Source of the DNA: Streptomyces fructofermentans
Lineage (GTDB): Bacteria; Actinomycetota; Actinomycetes; Streptomycetales; Streptomycetaceae
Assembly: GCF_014651055.1 (NCBI RefSeq)
Contig: NZ_BMWD01000007.1
Location: forward strand, 137,475 to 201,474
Reading direction: 5' to 3'
DNA: 64,000 nt
In this document: in pieces, positions 25,464 to 33,300 of the stretch
How the letters are laid out: each line of letters begins with the position of its first letter
How positions within the stretch are numbered: the stretch's first letter is position 1
Made by a program: the position numbers and the translations under genes
The notes under the pieces: model-generated
Databases searched by the model: none
Told to the model about the DNA's origin: nothing
Seen by the model: only the letters and a program-made list of their open reading frames with translations

Positions 25464-25492
25464 ACGTTATCGATAATCGTTTTCATTGTCAT
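25464..25492 (-). promoter_or_regulatory. Promoter with Zur-box-like operator between -35 and -10
   Basis: On the minus strand ATGACA (25492-25487) and TAACGT (25469-25464) are separated by exactly 17 nt. The 15-bp sequence TGAAAACGATTATCG (25485-25471) fills that spacer. From general knowledge the actinobacterial Zur box is close to TGAAAATGATTTTCA, and the match is 12 of 15. A zinc-bound Zur dimer here would block polymerase, giving expression only in zinc starvation. The leader would be about 77 nt. A related Fur-family protein with a similar box cannot be excluded. Confidence 0.65.
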
Positions 25493-25505
25493 CACGCGGC
25501 GGCGC

Positions 25506-25526
25506 TTCTTGCCGCGACGGCAAGAA
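25506..25526. promoter_or_regulatory. 21-bp perfect inverted repeat, candidate operator
   Basis: TTCTTGCCG (25506-25514) and CGGCAAGAA (25518-25526) are perfect inverted 9-mers around CGA. The symmetry and 21-bp size suit a dimeric repressor. It is 14 nt beyond the -35 of the Zur-box promoter and about 164 nt upstream of the divergent methyltransferase, so it could serve either. No cognate regulator gene is evident nearby. Confidence 0.45.
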
Positions 25527-25689
25527 ATCGGTGGACGGAGCCCGATCGGCGGCTCTACCCTCGGCCGGTCCGAGTGGTGACACCTGATGAACGGGGTGCG
25601 GCAGATGACGGTCCAGACACACGCGGCCAGGCACGACGGGCCGCGGCCCCGGGCGACCACCACCTCATCGGACCGAAGGAACCCCAGCA

Positions 25690-26436
25690 GTGGATCTGCC
25701 ACGTAGCTTCACCATCCGCGAGAGCGGACACCGCATCCACAACCCGTTCACCAGCGAGAAGTTGGCCCTCCTGGGCCGGGCCCTGTCCCCGGCACCCGGC
25801 ACCCGCCTGCTCGATCTCGCCTGCGGCAGCGGGGAGATGCTCTGCACCTGGGCCCGCGACCACGGGGTGACGGGCACCGGCGTGGACATCAGCACCGTGT
25901 TCCTCGCCAACGCGCGCGCACGGGCCGAGGAACTCGGCGTCGGCGACCGCGTCGGCTTCGTGCACGCGGACGCCTCGGGACACGTCGCCGACGAACCCGT
26001 GGGCCTCGCCGCCTGCGTCGGCGCCACCTGGATCGGCGGCGGAGTCGCCGGCACCGTCGAACTGCTGCGCCGCAGCCTCGCCCCCGGCGGGATCATGCTG
26101 GTCGGCGAGCCGTTCTGGCGCCGCGAACCCCTCGACCGCGCCACGGTCGAGGGCTGCCACGCCACCGACAAGGACGACTTCCTGCCGCTGCCGGAGCTGG
26201 TCGAGGAGTTCGGCCGACTCGGCTGCGACGTCGTGGAGATGGTCCTCGCGGACCAGGACAGCTGGGACCGGTACGCGGCCGCCCAGTGGCTCGCCACCCG
26301 GCGCTGGCTCGACGCCCATCCCGACGACGAGTTGGCCGAGGAGATGCGCGCGGACCTCGCCGCCGCGCCCGCGCGACACGTCCGCCATCAGCGCGAGTAC
26401 CTGGGCTGGGGCGTCTTCGCGCTCATGAACCGGTGA
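25690..26436 (+). CDS. SAM-dependent methyltransferase
   Basis: A 248-residue class I methyltransferase with motif I LLDLACGSGEMLCTWA (about 42-57), acidic loop GVDIST and motif IV VGLAACVGATWIGGG. The C-terminal part has LAPGGIMLVGEPFWRREP, a conserved post-motif found in a widespread actinobacterial family of unassigned substrate. The GTG at 25690 follows GAAGGAA (25675-25681). It is divergent from the ATP-grasp gene and shares its control region. It may belong to the metallophore locus, but no overlap ties it there, and similar genes occur alone in other streptomycetes. Confidence 0.8.
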   Translation: MDLPRSFTIRESGHRIHNPFTSEKLALLGRALSPAPGTRLLDLACGSGEMLCTWARDHGVTGTGVDISTVFLANARARAEELGVGDRVGFVHADASGHVADEPVGLAACVGATWIGGGVAGTVELLRRSLAPGGIMLVGEPFWRREPLDRATVEGCHATDKDDFLPLPELVEEFGRLGCDVVEMVLADQDSWDRYAAAQWLATRRWLDAHPDDELAEEMRADLAAAPARHVRHQREYLGWGVFALMNR

Positions 26437-26856
26437 CACCCGCCCTCGGGCGCCGCCACGGGTGACCGTCCCGGGTGCGTTCCGCGGTGAGTACGTCACG
26501 TACGCGTGCTCGTCCGCCGCGGGACGCACCCGGTGCCGGAGGCCGCCGCGCCGAGAACGCCGCGCCGAAGTCCGGGCGTGCCGACGCCCGCCGGGTGCCG
26601 TCGTCCGCCGAGTGCCGGAGCCCGACAAGCCGATGTCTGCCGACCGGGGACTGCTGAGGCGACGTCTGCCGAAGACCGGAGCCTGCCGTGCCGAAGATCG
26701 CCAAGTCGACGTCCGCCGGGCGCCGGGGGCTGCCGGGTCGGCGTCCGCAGGTGGCCGGAGCCGATCGACTCGCGAAGACTGCCGGGCGGGCAGTTGAACC
26801 TCCGGACGGGGGTACCCGTATCTCCACTCAGTACCACCGCCCGGGAGGAGACCAGG
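26437..26856. other. Intergenic region with degenerate GCCG-rich repeats
   Basis: A 420-bp gap with no credible gene. Between about 26560 and 26790 short phrases such as CTGCCGAAGAnCGnAG and GCCGGAGCCnG recur irregularly on the + strand, which produces long spurious open frames on both strands. The last part leads into the GGGAGGAG ribosome binding site (26843-26850) of the next gene. No clear promoter is seen. Confidence 0.45.
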
Positions 26857-27669
26857 TTGTCGACACCGCCCGACCCCGAACAGGCGCCGCGGCGTTCGGC
26901 GTTGGAACCGACCCATGTCCTGCGCAGACGCCGCCCGGGCGCCCTGTCGGAACTGGTGCGACAGGTGCAGGAGCGCGAGCGTGAACGCGACCTGCAGGAC
27001 GGCTACGAGGTCGTCACCGTCGCATCCCCCGGCACTGCCGTGCCGCCCCGCGCCGAGGACGACACACAGGAACTGCCACCCGTCGTCGACGACACCACCG
27101 GGACGCGCGAGCGCCCGGCCACCGGGTCCCCGGCACACGGCAGCCCCAGCCCCGTCCTGCGCCGGGCGGCACTCGCCGTCGCCGCCGTGGCCGCCGCGCT
27201 CGCGGGGTTCACCGCGGCCCTGCTGCTGACCTGGGGCGGGGACGAGGGCGAGCGCCAGGACCGCACCCCCGCCGCTCCCACGGCTGCGGCACCCGAACGG
27301 CCGGCCGATCCCGACGGCCCCGGAACCCTCCGAGAGGGCGACAGCGGGCCCGCTGTCAGCGACCTCCAGGAACGACTGCTGCGCATCCCGAACGTCTACG
27401 AGGGCGGCACCCCGAGCGGCGTGTACGACGCGACACTCACCGCCGCCGTGGCACGGTTCCAACTCTGGTACGGCATACGGGGGGACGAGACGGGCGTCTA
27501 CGGGAACGACACCCGCAGCGACCTCGAAGCCCGCACCGGCAGCCCCGAACCGTCGTCGCCGCCCGTGGCCGCCGAGGCCGCCCCGGGTCCCGGCGCCCCC
27601 GGTGCCGGTCCGAAGGCCGGGCCCGCCGGGCGGCACGAGGCCAAGTCACCTGCTGAGAACGGTCCCTGA
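26857..27669 (+). CDS. Membrane protein with C-terminal peptidoglycan-binding domain
   Basis: The TTG start at 26857 is set by GGGAGGAG (26843-26850) 6 nt upstream; no ATG or GTG fits better. The 270-residue protein has an Arg-rich cytoplasmic N-terminus (THVLRRRRPGALSELVRQVQERERERD) and one transmembrane helix (about 108-128). A short disordered linker leads to a PG_binding_1 domain (about 150-225: LREGDSGPAVSDLQERLL, then GVYDATLTAAVARFQLWYGI and GVYGNDTRSDLEA). A Pro/Ala-rich tail follows. The external domain should hold the protein to peptidoglycan. No catalytic domain is present. The gene converges with the dienelactone hydrolase, with only 3 nt between stops. Confidence 0.75.
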   Translation: MSTPPDPEQAPRRSALEPTHVLRRRRPGALSELVRQVQERERERDLQDGYEVVTVASPGTAVPPRAEDDTQELPPVVDDTTGTRERPATGSPAHGSPSPVLRRAALAVAAVAAALAGFTAALLLTWGGDEGERQDRTPAAPTAAAPERPADPDGPGTLREGDSGPAVSDLQERLLRIPNVYEGGTPSGVYDATLTAAVARFQLWYGIRGDETGVYGNDTRSDLEARTGSPEPSSPPVAAEAAPGPGAPGAGPKAGPAGRHEAKSPAENGP

Positions 27670-27672
27670 CGG

Positions 27673-28542
27673 TCAGTCGGTCGGAGTCGCGTGCGTCGGC
27701 CGGCCGTCGCCGCCCTTGAGCCGTTCGTCGAGGAACGCGACGACATCGGCCCGTGCTCGGCGTGCCGGGTGACCCGGGGTCTCCCGGACCTCCCGGGTCA
27801 GCACGGAGTGGGCGAACCGGCCGAACCCGCCGGGATTGTCCCGCTCGGACGACAGTGGGATCACCCGGAAGCCGTCCCCGAGCCGGGCACCGAGCGTCGC
27901 GAAACGCTGCTCGGGGGAGAGCATGTCCCTGCTGAACCGCAGGCCGAGCACGCAGAGTTCGTCCTTCCGGGTCCGCTCGTGGACGCTCCGCAACTCCGTC
28001 TCGGAGACGCCCGCGTCGGCCCGCCGCGCCGGGGACACGGACAGCGGGACGGAGGGCTGGCTGAGCACGGCGGCCAGTACCGCGGGTTCGACCGCCGCCG
28101 CGAGCGCGAAGCCGCCCGTGAAGCACAGCCCGACGACGCCGACCCCGTGGCCCGGCCTGCGCGCCGCGACGTCGCGGGCCAGGGCGCGGAGGAAGCCGGC
28201 GACCGGCCGGTCGGCGTTCAGTGCGAAGGCGCGGAACTCCGCGGACACGCAGACCCGGGCAGCGACGGCCGCAGCCCGCAGCGCGGTGCCCTCCCTGCCC
28301 GGCTCACCGAACAGCGAGGGGATCGTGACGGTGTAGCCCTCGGCCACCAAGTGGTCGCCGAGACCGAGGACTTCTGGCGTGATGCCGGGCAGCTCCGGAA
28401 GGAGCACCACCCCCGGCCCACGCGTACCCCGCTCGTAGCAGTCGTACGTGGACACCCGGGACGAGCCCTCGTCCCCGCCGGTGAAGGAGCGCCGGCGCCA
28501 CTCAGGGGTCAGCGGCGACACGGGAGGCCCCGGGCGCGTCAC
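27673..28542 (-). CDS. Dienelactone-hydrolase-family alpha/beta hydrolase
   Basis: A 289-residue alpha/beta hydrolase. The start is the GTG at 28542, which overlaps the TGA of the upstream protease-hydrolase fusion (GTGA) and so is probably translated by coupling. The core resembles dienelactone hydrolase: VVLLPELPGITPEVLGLGDHLVAEGYTVTIPSLFG, then the nucleophile elbow VGLCFTGGFALAAA with Cys where many family members have Cys or Ser. An Asp/His pair is expected in the C-terminal third (LSSERDNPGG and GRFAHSVLTRE). Family members hydrolyse lactones or small esters. The substrate is unknown. Coupling to the fusion gene suggests a joint role. Confidence 0.8.
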   Translation of the reverse strand: MTRPGPPVSPLTPEWRRRSFTGGDEGSSRVSTYDCYERGTRGPGVVLLPELPGITPEVLGLGDHLVAEGYTVTIPSLFGEPGREGTALRAAAVAARVCVSAEFRAFALNADRPVAGFLRALARDVAARRPGHGVGVVGLCFTGGFALAAAVEPAVLAAVLSQPSVPLSVSPARRADAGVSETELRSVHERTRKDELCVLGLRFSRDMLSPEQRFATLGARLGDGFRVIPLSSERDNPGGFGRFAHSVLTREVRETPGHPARRARADVVAFLDERLKGGDGRPTHATPTD

Positions 28543-30683
28543 GGCTCCTGCCCGGTCGGGCGGAGCGCCCTGCCGATCCGGCCGGCGACCTCGGGATGGG
28601 CGAGGTACTCCTCGATCTTGTGGGCGCGGCCGCGGGCATTGAGCACTCGCAGGTCGGTCACCGGGCCCCAGACCGCGGACGGCAGCGGACACCCCGTCGC
28701 CACCGAGTCCGCGGGGGACCAGGTGTTGGCCCAGTCGGTGACGGGACCGCGGCGGTCGGGCCCGGTCACCACGAGGTTGTCGTACACGGCGTCCATGCCC
28801 AGCGGGCTGCCGGCCGTGACGAGCAGACTCAGATTCGTGTCGTTCGGAAGCCGGTGGACCAGATCCATGCCGACGACAGTACCGAGACTGTGCGCGACCA
28901 GGACGATGTTCTCGCCCTCGGGCACCTCGCCGAGCACCTTCAGGACACCGTCCAGAACCGTGTCGCGGACCCCGGGTGCGGTGAGATAGGCGTCGACGTC
29001 CCGGAAGACGCCGGCGATGACCAGCGCGTCCAGGTCCGTCACGTCGGCCAGGAAGCCGAGCGCGCGCTTCACACCCCCTGACAACAGGTCGCGCGCCCCC
29101 TCGGTGGCGGCGCGGTCCTCCGGCGGCAGGCCCCGTGCCTCGGCCGCCGCCATGACCAGCCTGCCGTACGACGTGTCCTCCGGGCCCGCGTCGAGCTCCT
29201 CGGCGGCGGCCGGGTCCGAGGGATCGCCGAAGTGCCGCCGCCCGGCGGCGCTCTCCTGCCCGAGAGCGGACATGAGCAGGCGCGCGTAGTACGGGAACCA
29301 CACCGTCGCCGGTTCGACGGTGCCGAGTCCGGCGAGGGTGAGCCCGTGGTTGAGCCCGGCGGTCCAGTGGACGCGCAGGTCCTCAGGAGCGTCGTCGTGC
29401 TGGCGACGGCCGTGGAGGAAGACCAGGTGCGAGCGCGTGCCGATCGCCCTGCCCCTGAGCCCCGGGAACGCTCCGGCCGTCTCCCGCCGGCCGTCCACGG
29501 CCGTCGATGGCCGTGACAGCAACCCGTCGGGAGAGGCCCCCACGACTCCCGCGGCGCCCGGGCCGACCACCGGAGCCGGGGTCCCCGACGCACTCGCCGT
29601 GCCGACCGTACTCAGGGCCCCCGACGCACCGGGAGGGAACGACGAACCCACCGCGAGACCGGACTCCGGGCCCATCTCCGCCAACAGGGCGCGCCGTCCC
29701 TCGTCGAACTCCCCTGCGCCCAGACGCCTCAGTACGGAGCTGATCCGGGCACCCTCGTTGGAGACGTAGTCGACGAGGTGGTCGGGGTCGTCGGGCCGCG
29801 CGATCCGGCCGTCCTTGCGGAGCGCGTTCCCGTGCTCGTCCTCCTTCGCCACGCCGCAGTGGTGCAGTGCCACCACTTCCCACTGGTCGTTGAAGACGGG
29901 CGAGCCCGAGCTGCCCGGCGCGGTGTCGGTCCTGTAGTGGAGGAAGTCGTCGAGCCGCAGTTCGAGGGCGTTGTCCCGGACGACGACCTCCTTGAAGCGT
30001 CCGTCGGGATGGCCGATCACGTTCACCGGCTCGCCGACCACCGCCTTGCCGGTCTGCGCGCTGAGGCGCTGCCAGCCGAACATGTCACCCGCCGCCCGCC
30101 CGTCCACCGCGGGCGCCACAGCCACCACCGCGAAGTCGAGTTCGCCGTCCGCCGCGAAGAACACGGCGGGTTCGAGAGCGAACCTGATGGCCGCGTCGGG
30201 CGTGTTGTCGACGGTGTTCTGCACATTGAACTCGACGAAGCAGCGACGGGCGAACGCCTCGTCCTCCAGGACGTGCTGGTTCGTCATCAACAGGCGCGGC
30301 GAGACCATGAATCCCGTACCCAGCGGCATGTCGACACCGTTGTGGCGGACGGAGATCCGCGCGATCGAGGACGCCGCGCGGGCACCTCGTGGCAGGAACG
30401 CCCACGGCTGGGACTCGTTGCCGATCCCGATGATCCGCTCGTTCGCCCTGCGCTTGGTCAGGGCCTCGGAGTAGACGCCCGCGACGATCGCCTCGGACAC
30501 CCCGCCCCGCGCCATGAGCCGGCTGGCACGCGTGTCAACAGCCTCCGGCGAGTCCGGGAACCGCATCCCCGCGGCTCGCCGCTCCCGTACGGCGCTCCGC
30601 TCGTCGCCCGCCTGCCGGTAGCGCCGCCCGGCGGCCGCCCGCTGCTCCTCCCACGCCCGACGCACCCGTCCGCTCCCGGTCAT
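28539..30683 (-). CDS. Trypsin-like protease - alpha/beta hydrolase fusion
   Basis: A 714-residue protein with no signal peptide. Residues about 100-310 form a V8/trypsin-like protease: His in LLMTNQHVLED (137), Asp in GELDFAVVAV (183) and Ser in APGSSGSPVFN (259). Residues about 420-700 form an alpha/beta hydrolase/lipase-like domain opening with SHLVFLHGRRQHDD. Its nucleophile elbow is VLVAHSLGTVVGMDLVH, followed by VTAGSPLGMDAVYDNLV. The N-terminal 100 residues are charged and unrecognised. A Gly/Ala/Pro-rich linker separates the enzymes. Such intracellular protease-hydrolase fusions resemble effector proteins of bacterial conflict systems, but no sensor domain is seen. It overlaps the dienelactone hydrolase gene. 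Confidence 0.8.
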   Translation of the reverse strand: MTGSGRVRRAWEEQRAAAGRRYRQAGDERSAVRERRAAGMRFPDSPEAVDTRASRLMARGGVSEAIVAGVYSEALTKRRANERIIGIGNESQPWAFLPRGARAASSIARISVRHNGVDMPLGTGFMVSPRLLMTNQHVLEDEAFARRCFVEFNVQNTVDNTPDAAIRFALEPAVFFAADGELDFAVVAVAPAVDGRAAGDMFGWQRLSAQTGKAVVGEPVNVIGHPDGRFKEVVVRDNALELRLDDFLHYRTDTAPGSSGSPVFNDQWEVVALHHCGVAKEDEHGNALRKDGRIARPDDPDHLVDYVSNEGARISSVLRRLGAGEFDEGRRALLAEMGPESGLAVGSSFPPGASGALSTVGTASASGTPAPVVGPGAAGVVGASPDGLLSRPSTAVDGRRETAGAFPGLRGRAIGTRSHLVFLHGRRQHDDAPEDLRVHWTAGLNHGLTLAGLGTVEPATVWFPYYARLLMSALGQESAAGRRHFGDPSDPAAAEELDAGPEDTSYGRLVMAAAEARGLPPEDRAATEGARDLLSGGVKRALGFLADVTDLDALVIAGVFRDVDAYLTAPGVRDTVLDGVLKVLGEVPEGENIVLVAHSLGTVVGMDLVHRLPNDTNLSLLVTAGSPLGMDAVYDNLVVTGPDRRGPVTDWANTWSPADSVATGCPLPSAVWGPVTDLRVLNARGRAHKIEEYLAHPEVAGRIGRALRPTGQEP

Positions 30684-30731
30684 CGCACCCTGCCTCGCTG
30701 GTCTTCACTGGTTCATTTCCAGGAGGTGGAT

Positions 30732-31031
30732 ATGCAGACCCCACATGCAAGCGGAGAGCGGCCGGCCGAGTCCCCGCCGGCCGCGCACGGCTCCTCGGTG
30801 CAGGCGGGGGCACACCGGGGCACCCCGCGGCACGCGGGTGCCGGTGGAGTGGCCGGTGGCGGGGTGGCCGGCTGGCCGGGTGCCGGGGCGACGGGGGGAG
30901 CGGGTCAGCCCAGCGCGTCGGCCGTGCTCCGGGCTCCGTTGCCCACCACGAGCAAGGCCGTGCGCCGCCCCACCATCATGTGCTCACCCCCGGCGGCTGT
31001 CCTACGCACCGTGCACCCGGACATCACCTGA
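30732..31031 (+). CDS. Small Gly/Ala-rich ORF behind a perfect Shine-Dalgarno
   Basis: AGGAGGTGGAT (30721-30731) directly precedes an ATG, an almost perfect 16S-complementary site with AGGAGG 5 nt away. The 99-residue product is polar at first, then Gly/Ala-rich (about 48-65, GGVAGGGVAGWPGAG), then basic with TTSKAVRRPTIMCSPP. Third positions are roughly 84% G/C, compatible with coding. A strong hairpin (31086-31111) lies just after its stop. I recognise no family. Only 48 nt separate it from the divergent fusion gene, so its promoter would overlap that gene's start. Confidence 0.4.
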   Translation: MQTPHASGERPAESPPAAHGSSVQAGAHRGTPRHAGAGGVAGGGVAGWPGAGATGGAGQPSASAVLRAPLPTTSKAVRRPTIMCSPPAAVLRTVHPDIT

Positions 31032-31085
31032 CCCGGATGCACCCGCACGAACGCAACCGGGTCCTGCTCCCACCCGGGTCATGCC

Positions 31086-31111
31086 CCAGCGCGGGCTCCT
31101 GCCCGCGCTGG
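31086..31111. terminator. Bidirectional hairpin terminator
   Basis: A perfect 11-bp stem, CCAGCGCGGGC / GCCCGCGCTGG, with a TCCT loop. It lies between the stop of the small + strand ORF (31031) and the stop of the minus-strand hydrolase (31130). Its location between convergent stops suits factor-independent termination in both directions. Confidence 0.65.
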
Positions 31112-31129
31112 AGGGCGTCCGGGAGACCG

Positions 31130-31825
31130 TCAGATCCAGCCTTCGAGCGAGCGCATGAACCCGTCGAAGTCGTCGCGGTGAATGGTGTGTCCGGCCTTGG
31201 CGACCGTACGGACCTCGAAGTGGTTCCGGCGCAGATGCGCGGCGTCCTCGGCCCCGATGAGGAAGCTCGGATCGGCGAGCTGCACCAGCGAGGGGACGAC
31301 GGGCTGGGTGGGGAGGAACCCGAACAGCGGCCGCCCGCCGAGGAAATGGGCGCTCTCGGCGTCCCAGTCCGCGAGGGTGGCGAGTTCGATGTCGACGTCG
31401 GCCTCCTCCCAACGAGGGTTCAGCGCGACGATGTCCTCCCGGACGGCGTGCTTGCCCGCGACGAACGCCGCCGCGTCCACGGTGCCGCCAGGGGCCGAGG
31501 TCGCCCACACCGGATCGCAGTACACGGCCCGGCGCGGCCGCAGCCGGTCGACCGCGAGCGACAGGGCGAGCCCGCCCAGCGAGTGCCCGATGGCCACGTC
31601 GGCACGCCCCGGCAGGGTGTCGACGAGGTCGCGGGCGAAGTGGGCGGGGCTGTACTCGCCCCGCGGCGAGGCCCCGTGCCCGCGCAGGTCCACGGCGACC
31701 ACCCGGTAGCCGCGGTCGGCCAGGGCCGGTCCCACGCGGCGCCAGGTACGGGAGTCCGACATGATGCCGTGGACGAGCACGGCCGTCCGGTCGCCGGATC
31801 CCCATGTGCGGGTGTTCAACTGCAC
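31130..31825 (-). CDS. Alpha/beta-fold hydrolase (serine nucleophile)
   Basis: A 231-residue compact alpha/beta hydrolase. The oxyanion region VLVHGIMSDSRTW (about 17-29), nucleophile Ser in AIGHSLGGLAL (about 80), a candidate acid Asp in IGAEDAAHL and His in VAKAGHTIHRDDF (about 213) form the catalytic set. It lacks a signal peptide and is shorter than epoxide hydrolases. Likely esterase, lactonase or thioesterase activity; the substrate is unknown. It is probably monocistronic. Confidence 0.82.
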   Translation of the reverse strand: MQLNTRTWGSGDRTAVLVHGIMSDSRTWRRVGPALADRGYRVVAVDLRGHGASPRGEYSPAHFARDLVDTLPGRADVAIGHSLGGLALSLAVDRLRPRRAVYCDPVWATSAPGGTVDAAAFVAGKHAVREDIVALNPRWEEADVDIELATLADWDAESAHFLGGRPLFGFLPTQPVVPSLVQLADPSFLIGAEDAAHLRRNHFEVRTVAKAGHTIHRDDFDGFMRSLEGWI

Positions 31826-32051
31826 GTTGATGCCTCTCCTCGACTCCGGGCCGGTTCCGGACGCCGGGGTCGCTCCCGCCGATCGCGCCGTGCCCGCCCT
31901 CCCCTCGCGGGTGCGGTACGTCGGCCCGGGCCGCGAACCGCCGTCCCCCGTGCGCCACTTCTTACACCACGAGCCGGACGGGCGCTCCCGCGAACGCTGC
32001 TGCGGGACGCCGCCCCCGGTCAGCCGGCAGGCGCCCCGCCCCGATGCGGTG

Positions 32052-32651
32052 TCAGCGCTCCACGTCCTGGCCGGCCTCCCTGGCGGCCTGTTCGAGCCGG
32101 TTCCGATGCCTCTCCCACGACGCCGAATCGCCGGGAGCCACCGCGGTGTTGCCCTCGTTCATGCCCACGGCCCCGTCGATGAGCTCCCGGACGATGTCGG
32201 CGTGCCCCGCGTGCCGGTGGGTATCGGCGATCACGCGCACGACGGCGTGGTGCAGCGTCACCTCGTCCTTGCCGCTCCGCCACCACGGGACCCTGCCGAC
32301 CGTGTCCAGCGCCAGGGCGTCGATCGTCGCGTCCGAGTGCGCCCAGGCGCGGCGGTACAGCCCCACGATCCGCTCGCGCGACTCCTCGGCGGTCGCCCAC
32401 ATGTCGGCGTTCTCCTCGGCGCCGTCCGAGAGCCACGGCTGTGCTTCGCCGGACGGCCGCCCGAAGGTGTCGCCGAGGTAGCCGAGCTCCACACCGGCCA
32501 CGTGCTTCACCAGTCCGAGCAGGTTGGTGCCCGTCGGTGTCAGGGGCCGGCGGATGTCGTACTCCGAGAGCCCGTCGAGCTTCCACAGCAGGGCGTCGCG
32601 GGCGGACTGGAGGTAGAAGCGGAGGTCGTCCTTGGGGTCAGGTGCGGTCAT
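32052..32651 (-). CDS. DinB-family (DUF664) metal-binding protein
   Basis: A 199-residue four-helix-bundle protein of the DinB/DUF664 type. The ATG at 32651 (MTAPDPKDD) is chosen because the frame upstream is low-complexity. Metal-ligand His residues are expected in LLGLVKHVAGVELGY and in VIADTHRHAGHADIVREL, the latter being the family signature. Mycothiol- or bacillithiol-dependent transferases belong here, and streptomycetes encode many paralogues. The substrate is not predictable. The N-terminal LRFYLQSARDALLWKLDGLSEYD segment is also typical. Confidence 0.82.
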   Translation of the reverse strand: MTAPDPKDDLRFYLQSARDALLWKLDGLSEYDIRRPLTPTGTNLLGLVKHVAGVELGYLGDTFGRPSGEAQPWLSDGAEENADMWATAEESRERIVGLYRRAWAHSDATIDALALDTVGRVPWWRSGKDEVTLHHAVVRVIADTHRHAGHADIVRELIDGAVGMNEGNTAVAPGDSASWERHRNRLEQAAREAGQDVER

Positions 32652-33300
32652 GGGGTCAGTCTGCCGCCCGCACGACCACTGTCCACCGGCTTTCGCCCCT
32701 GGCGCGGGGGACGGCCCGGCGTCCGCGCGCCGCCCCCGTCCGCCGCGGCCGCTCGGCGACCGGGCCGGGAGGGCGCCCACGGGTGGCGTCACGCAGGCAG
32801 CCGCCCGCTACCGGACAAGACCTGCCCCAGGCATGAAGCCCTCTGAGAACACCTCCTGACGCCGTGCACCTGCCCCCAGCGTCGACTCCCCGCCCTGGGC
32901 TGGGAGATCAGCCGACCCATGGCCCCGGACAGTGATCAACTCACTCGGCTGGGCCTGCGTGGCGCTCCCGACCCCTGGAGCTGTGATCGCCGCTCGAGAC
33001 ATCTGACGCTGTCCTTGGTGGATATGTCCTCGGTGGTGCGTCGGGTCACGCAGTTGTGCGTCCGCTGGTCGAGGACGAGCGTGCAGACGGCGCTGTTGGC
33101 GTGTCGCGCGCGGTTGATGCGATGGCGGTTGGAGCGCCCGACAAACAGACCAGCGACAGCCGGAGTGGCCAAGACGTGCGAGGCGAGGCCGATCAGGCGC
33201 GACCGGAGTCGGTCCCCGCGCGCCCCTTCGAGGCGAACGACGGGCACGATGGTCGCTGTACCTCGCTGCTGTACTCTCCGGCGTCACGCAAGGAGGGGCA
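32652..33300. other. Gene-poor stretch with falling GC
   Basis: A 649-bp gap. To about 32870 it has typical GC. From about 32930 the sequence is noticeably less GC-rich and third-position bias is lost in every frame, as in decayed or foreign DNA. No domain is recognisable in any frame. It leads into the small membrane-protein gene, whose AGGAGG site is at 33291-33296. Confidence 0.45.

Larger units (their letters stand above)
25381..25689. other. Divergent control region of the metallophore locus
   Basis: A 309-bp gap between the divergent ATP-grasp and methyltransferase genes. It holds the Zur-box promoter (25464-25492), a hairpin GCCCCG-GAT-CGGGGC (25427-25441) within the presumed ATP-grasp leader, and a 21-bp inverted repeat (25506-25526) on the methyltransferase side. 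It is clearly richer in A/T than its surroundings at 25461-25535. Confidence 0.7.

Noticed and set aside
32808..33287. 159-codon minus-strand frame
   Set aside because: No ribosome binding site, no domain, composition of decayed DNA, and it overlaps the promoter side of the + strand gene at 33301.
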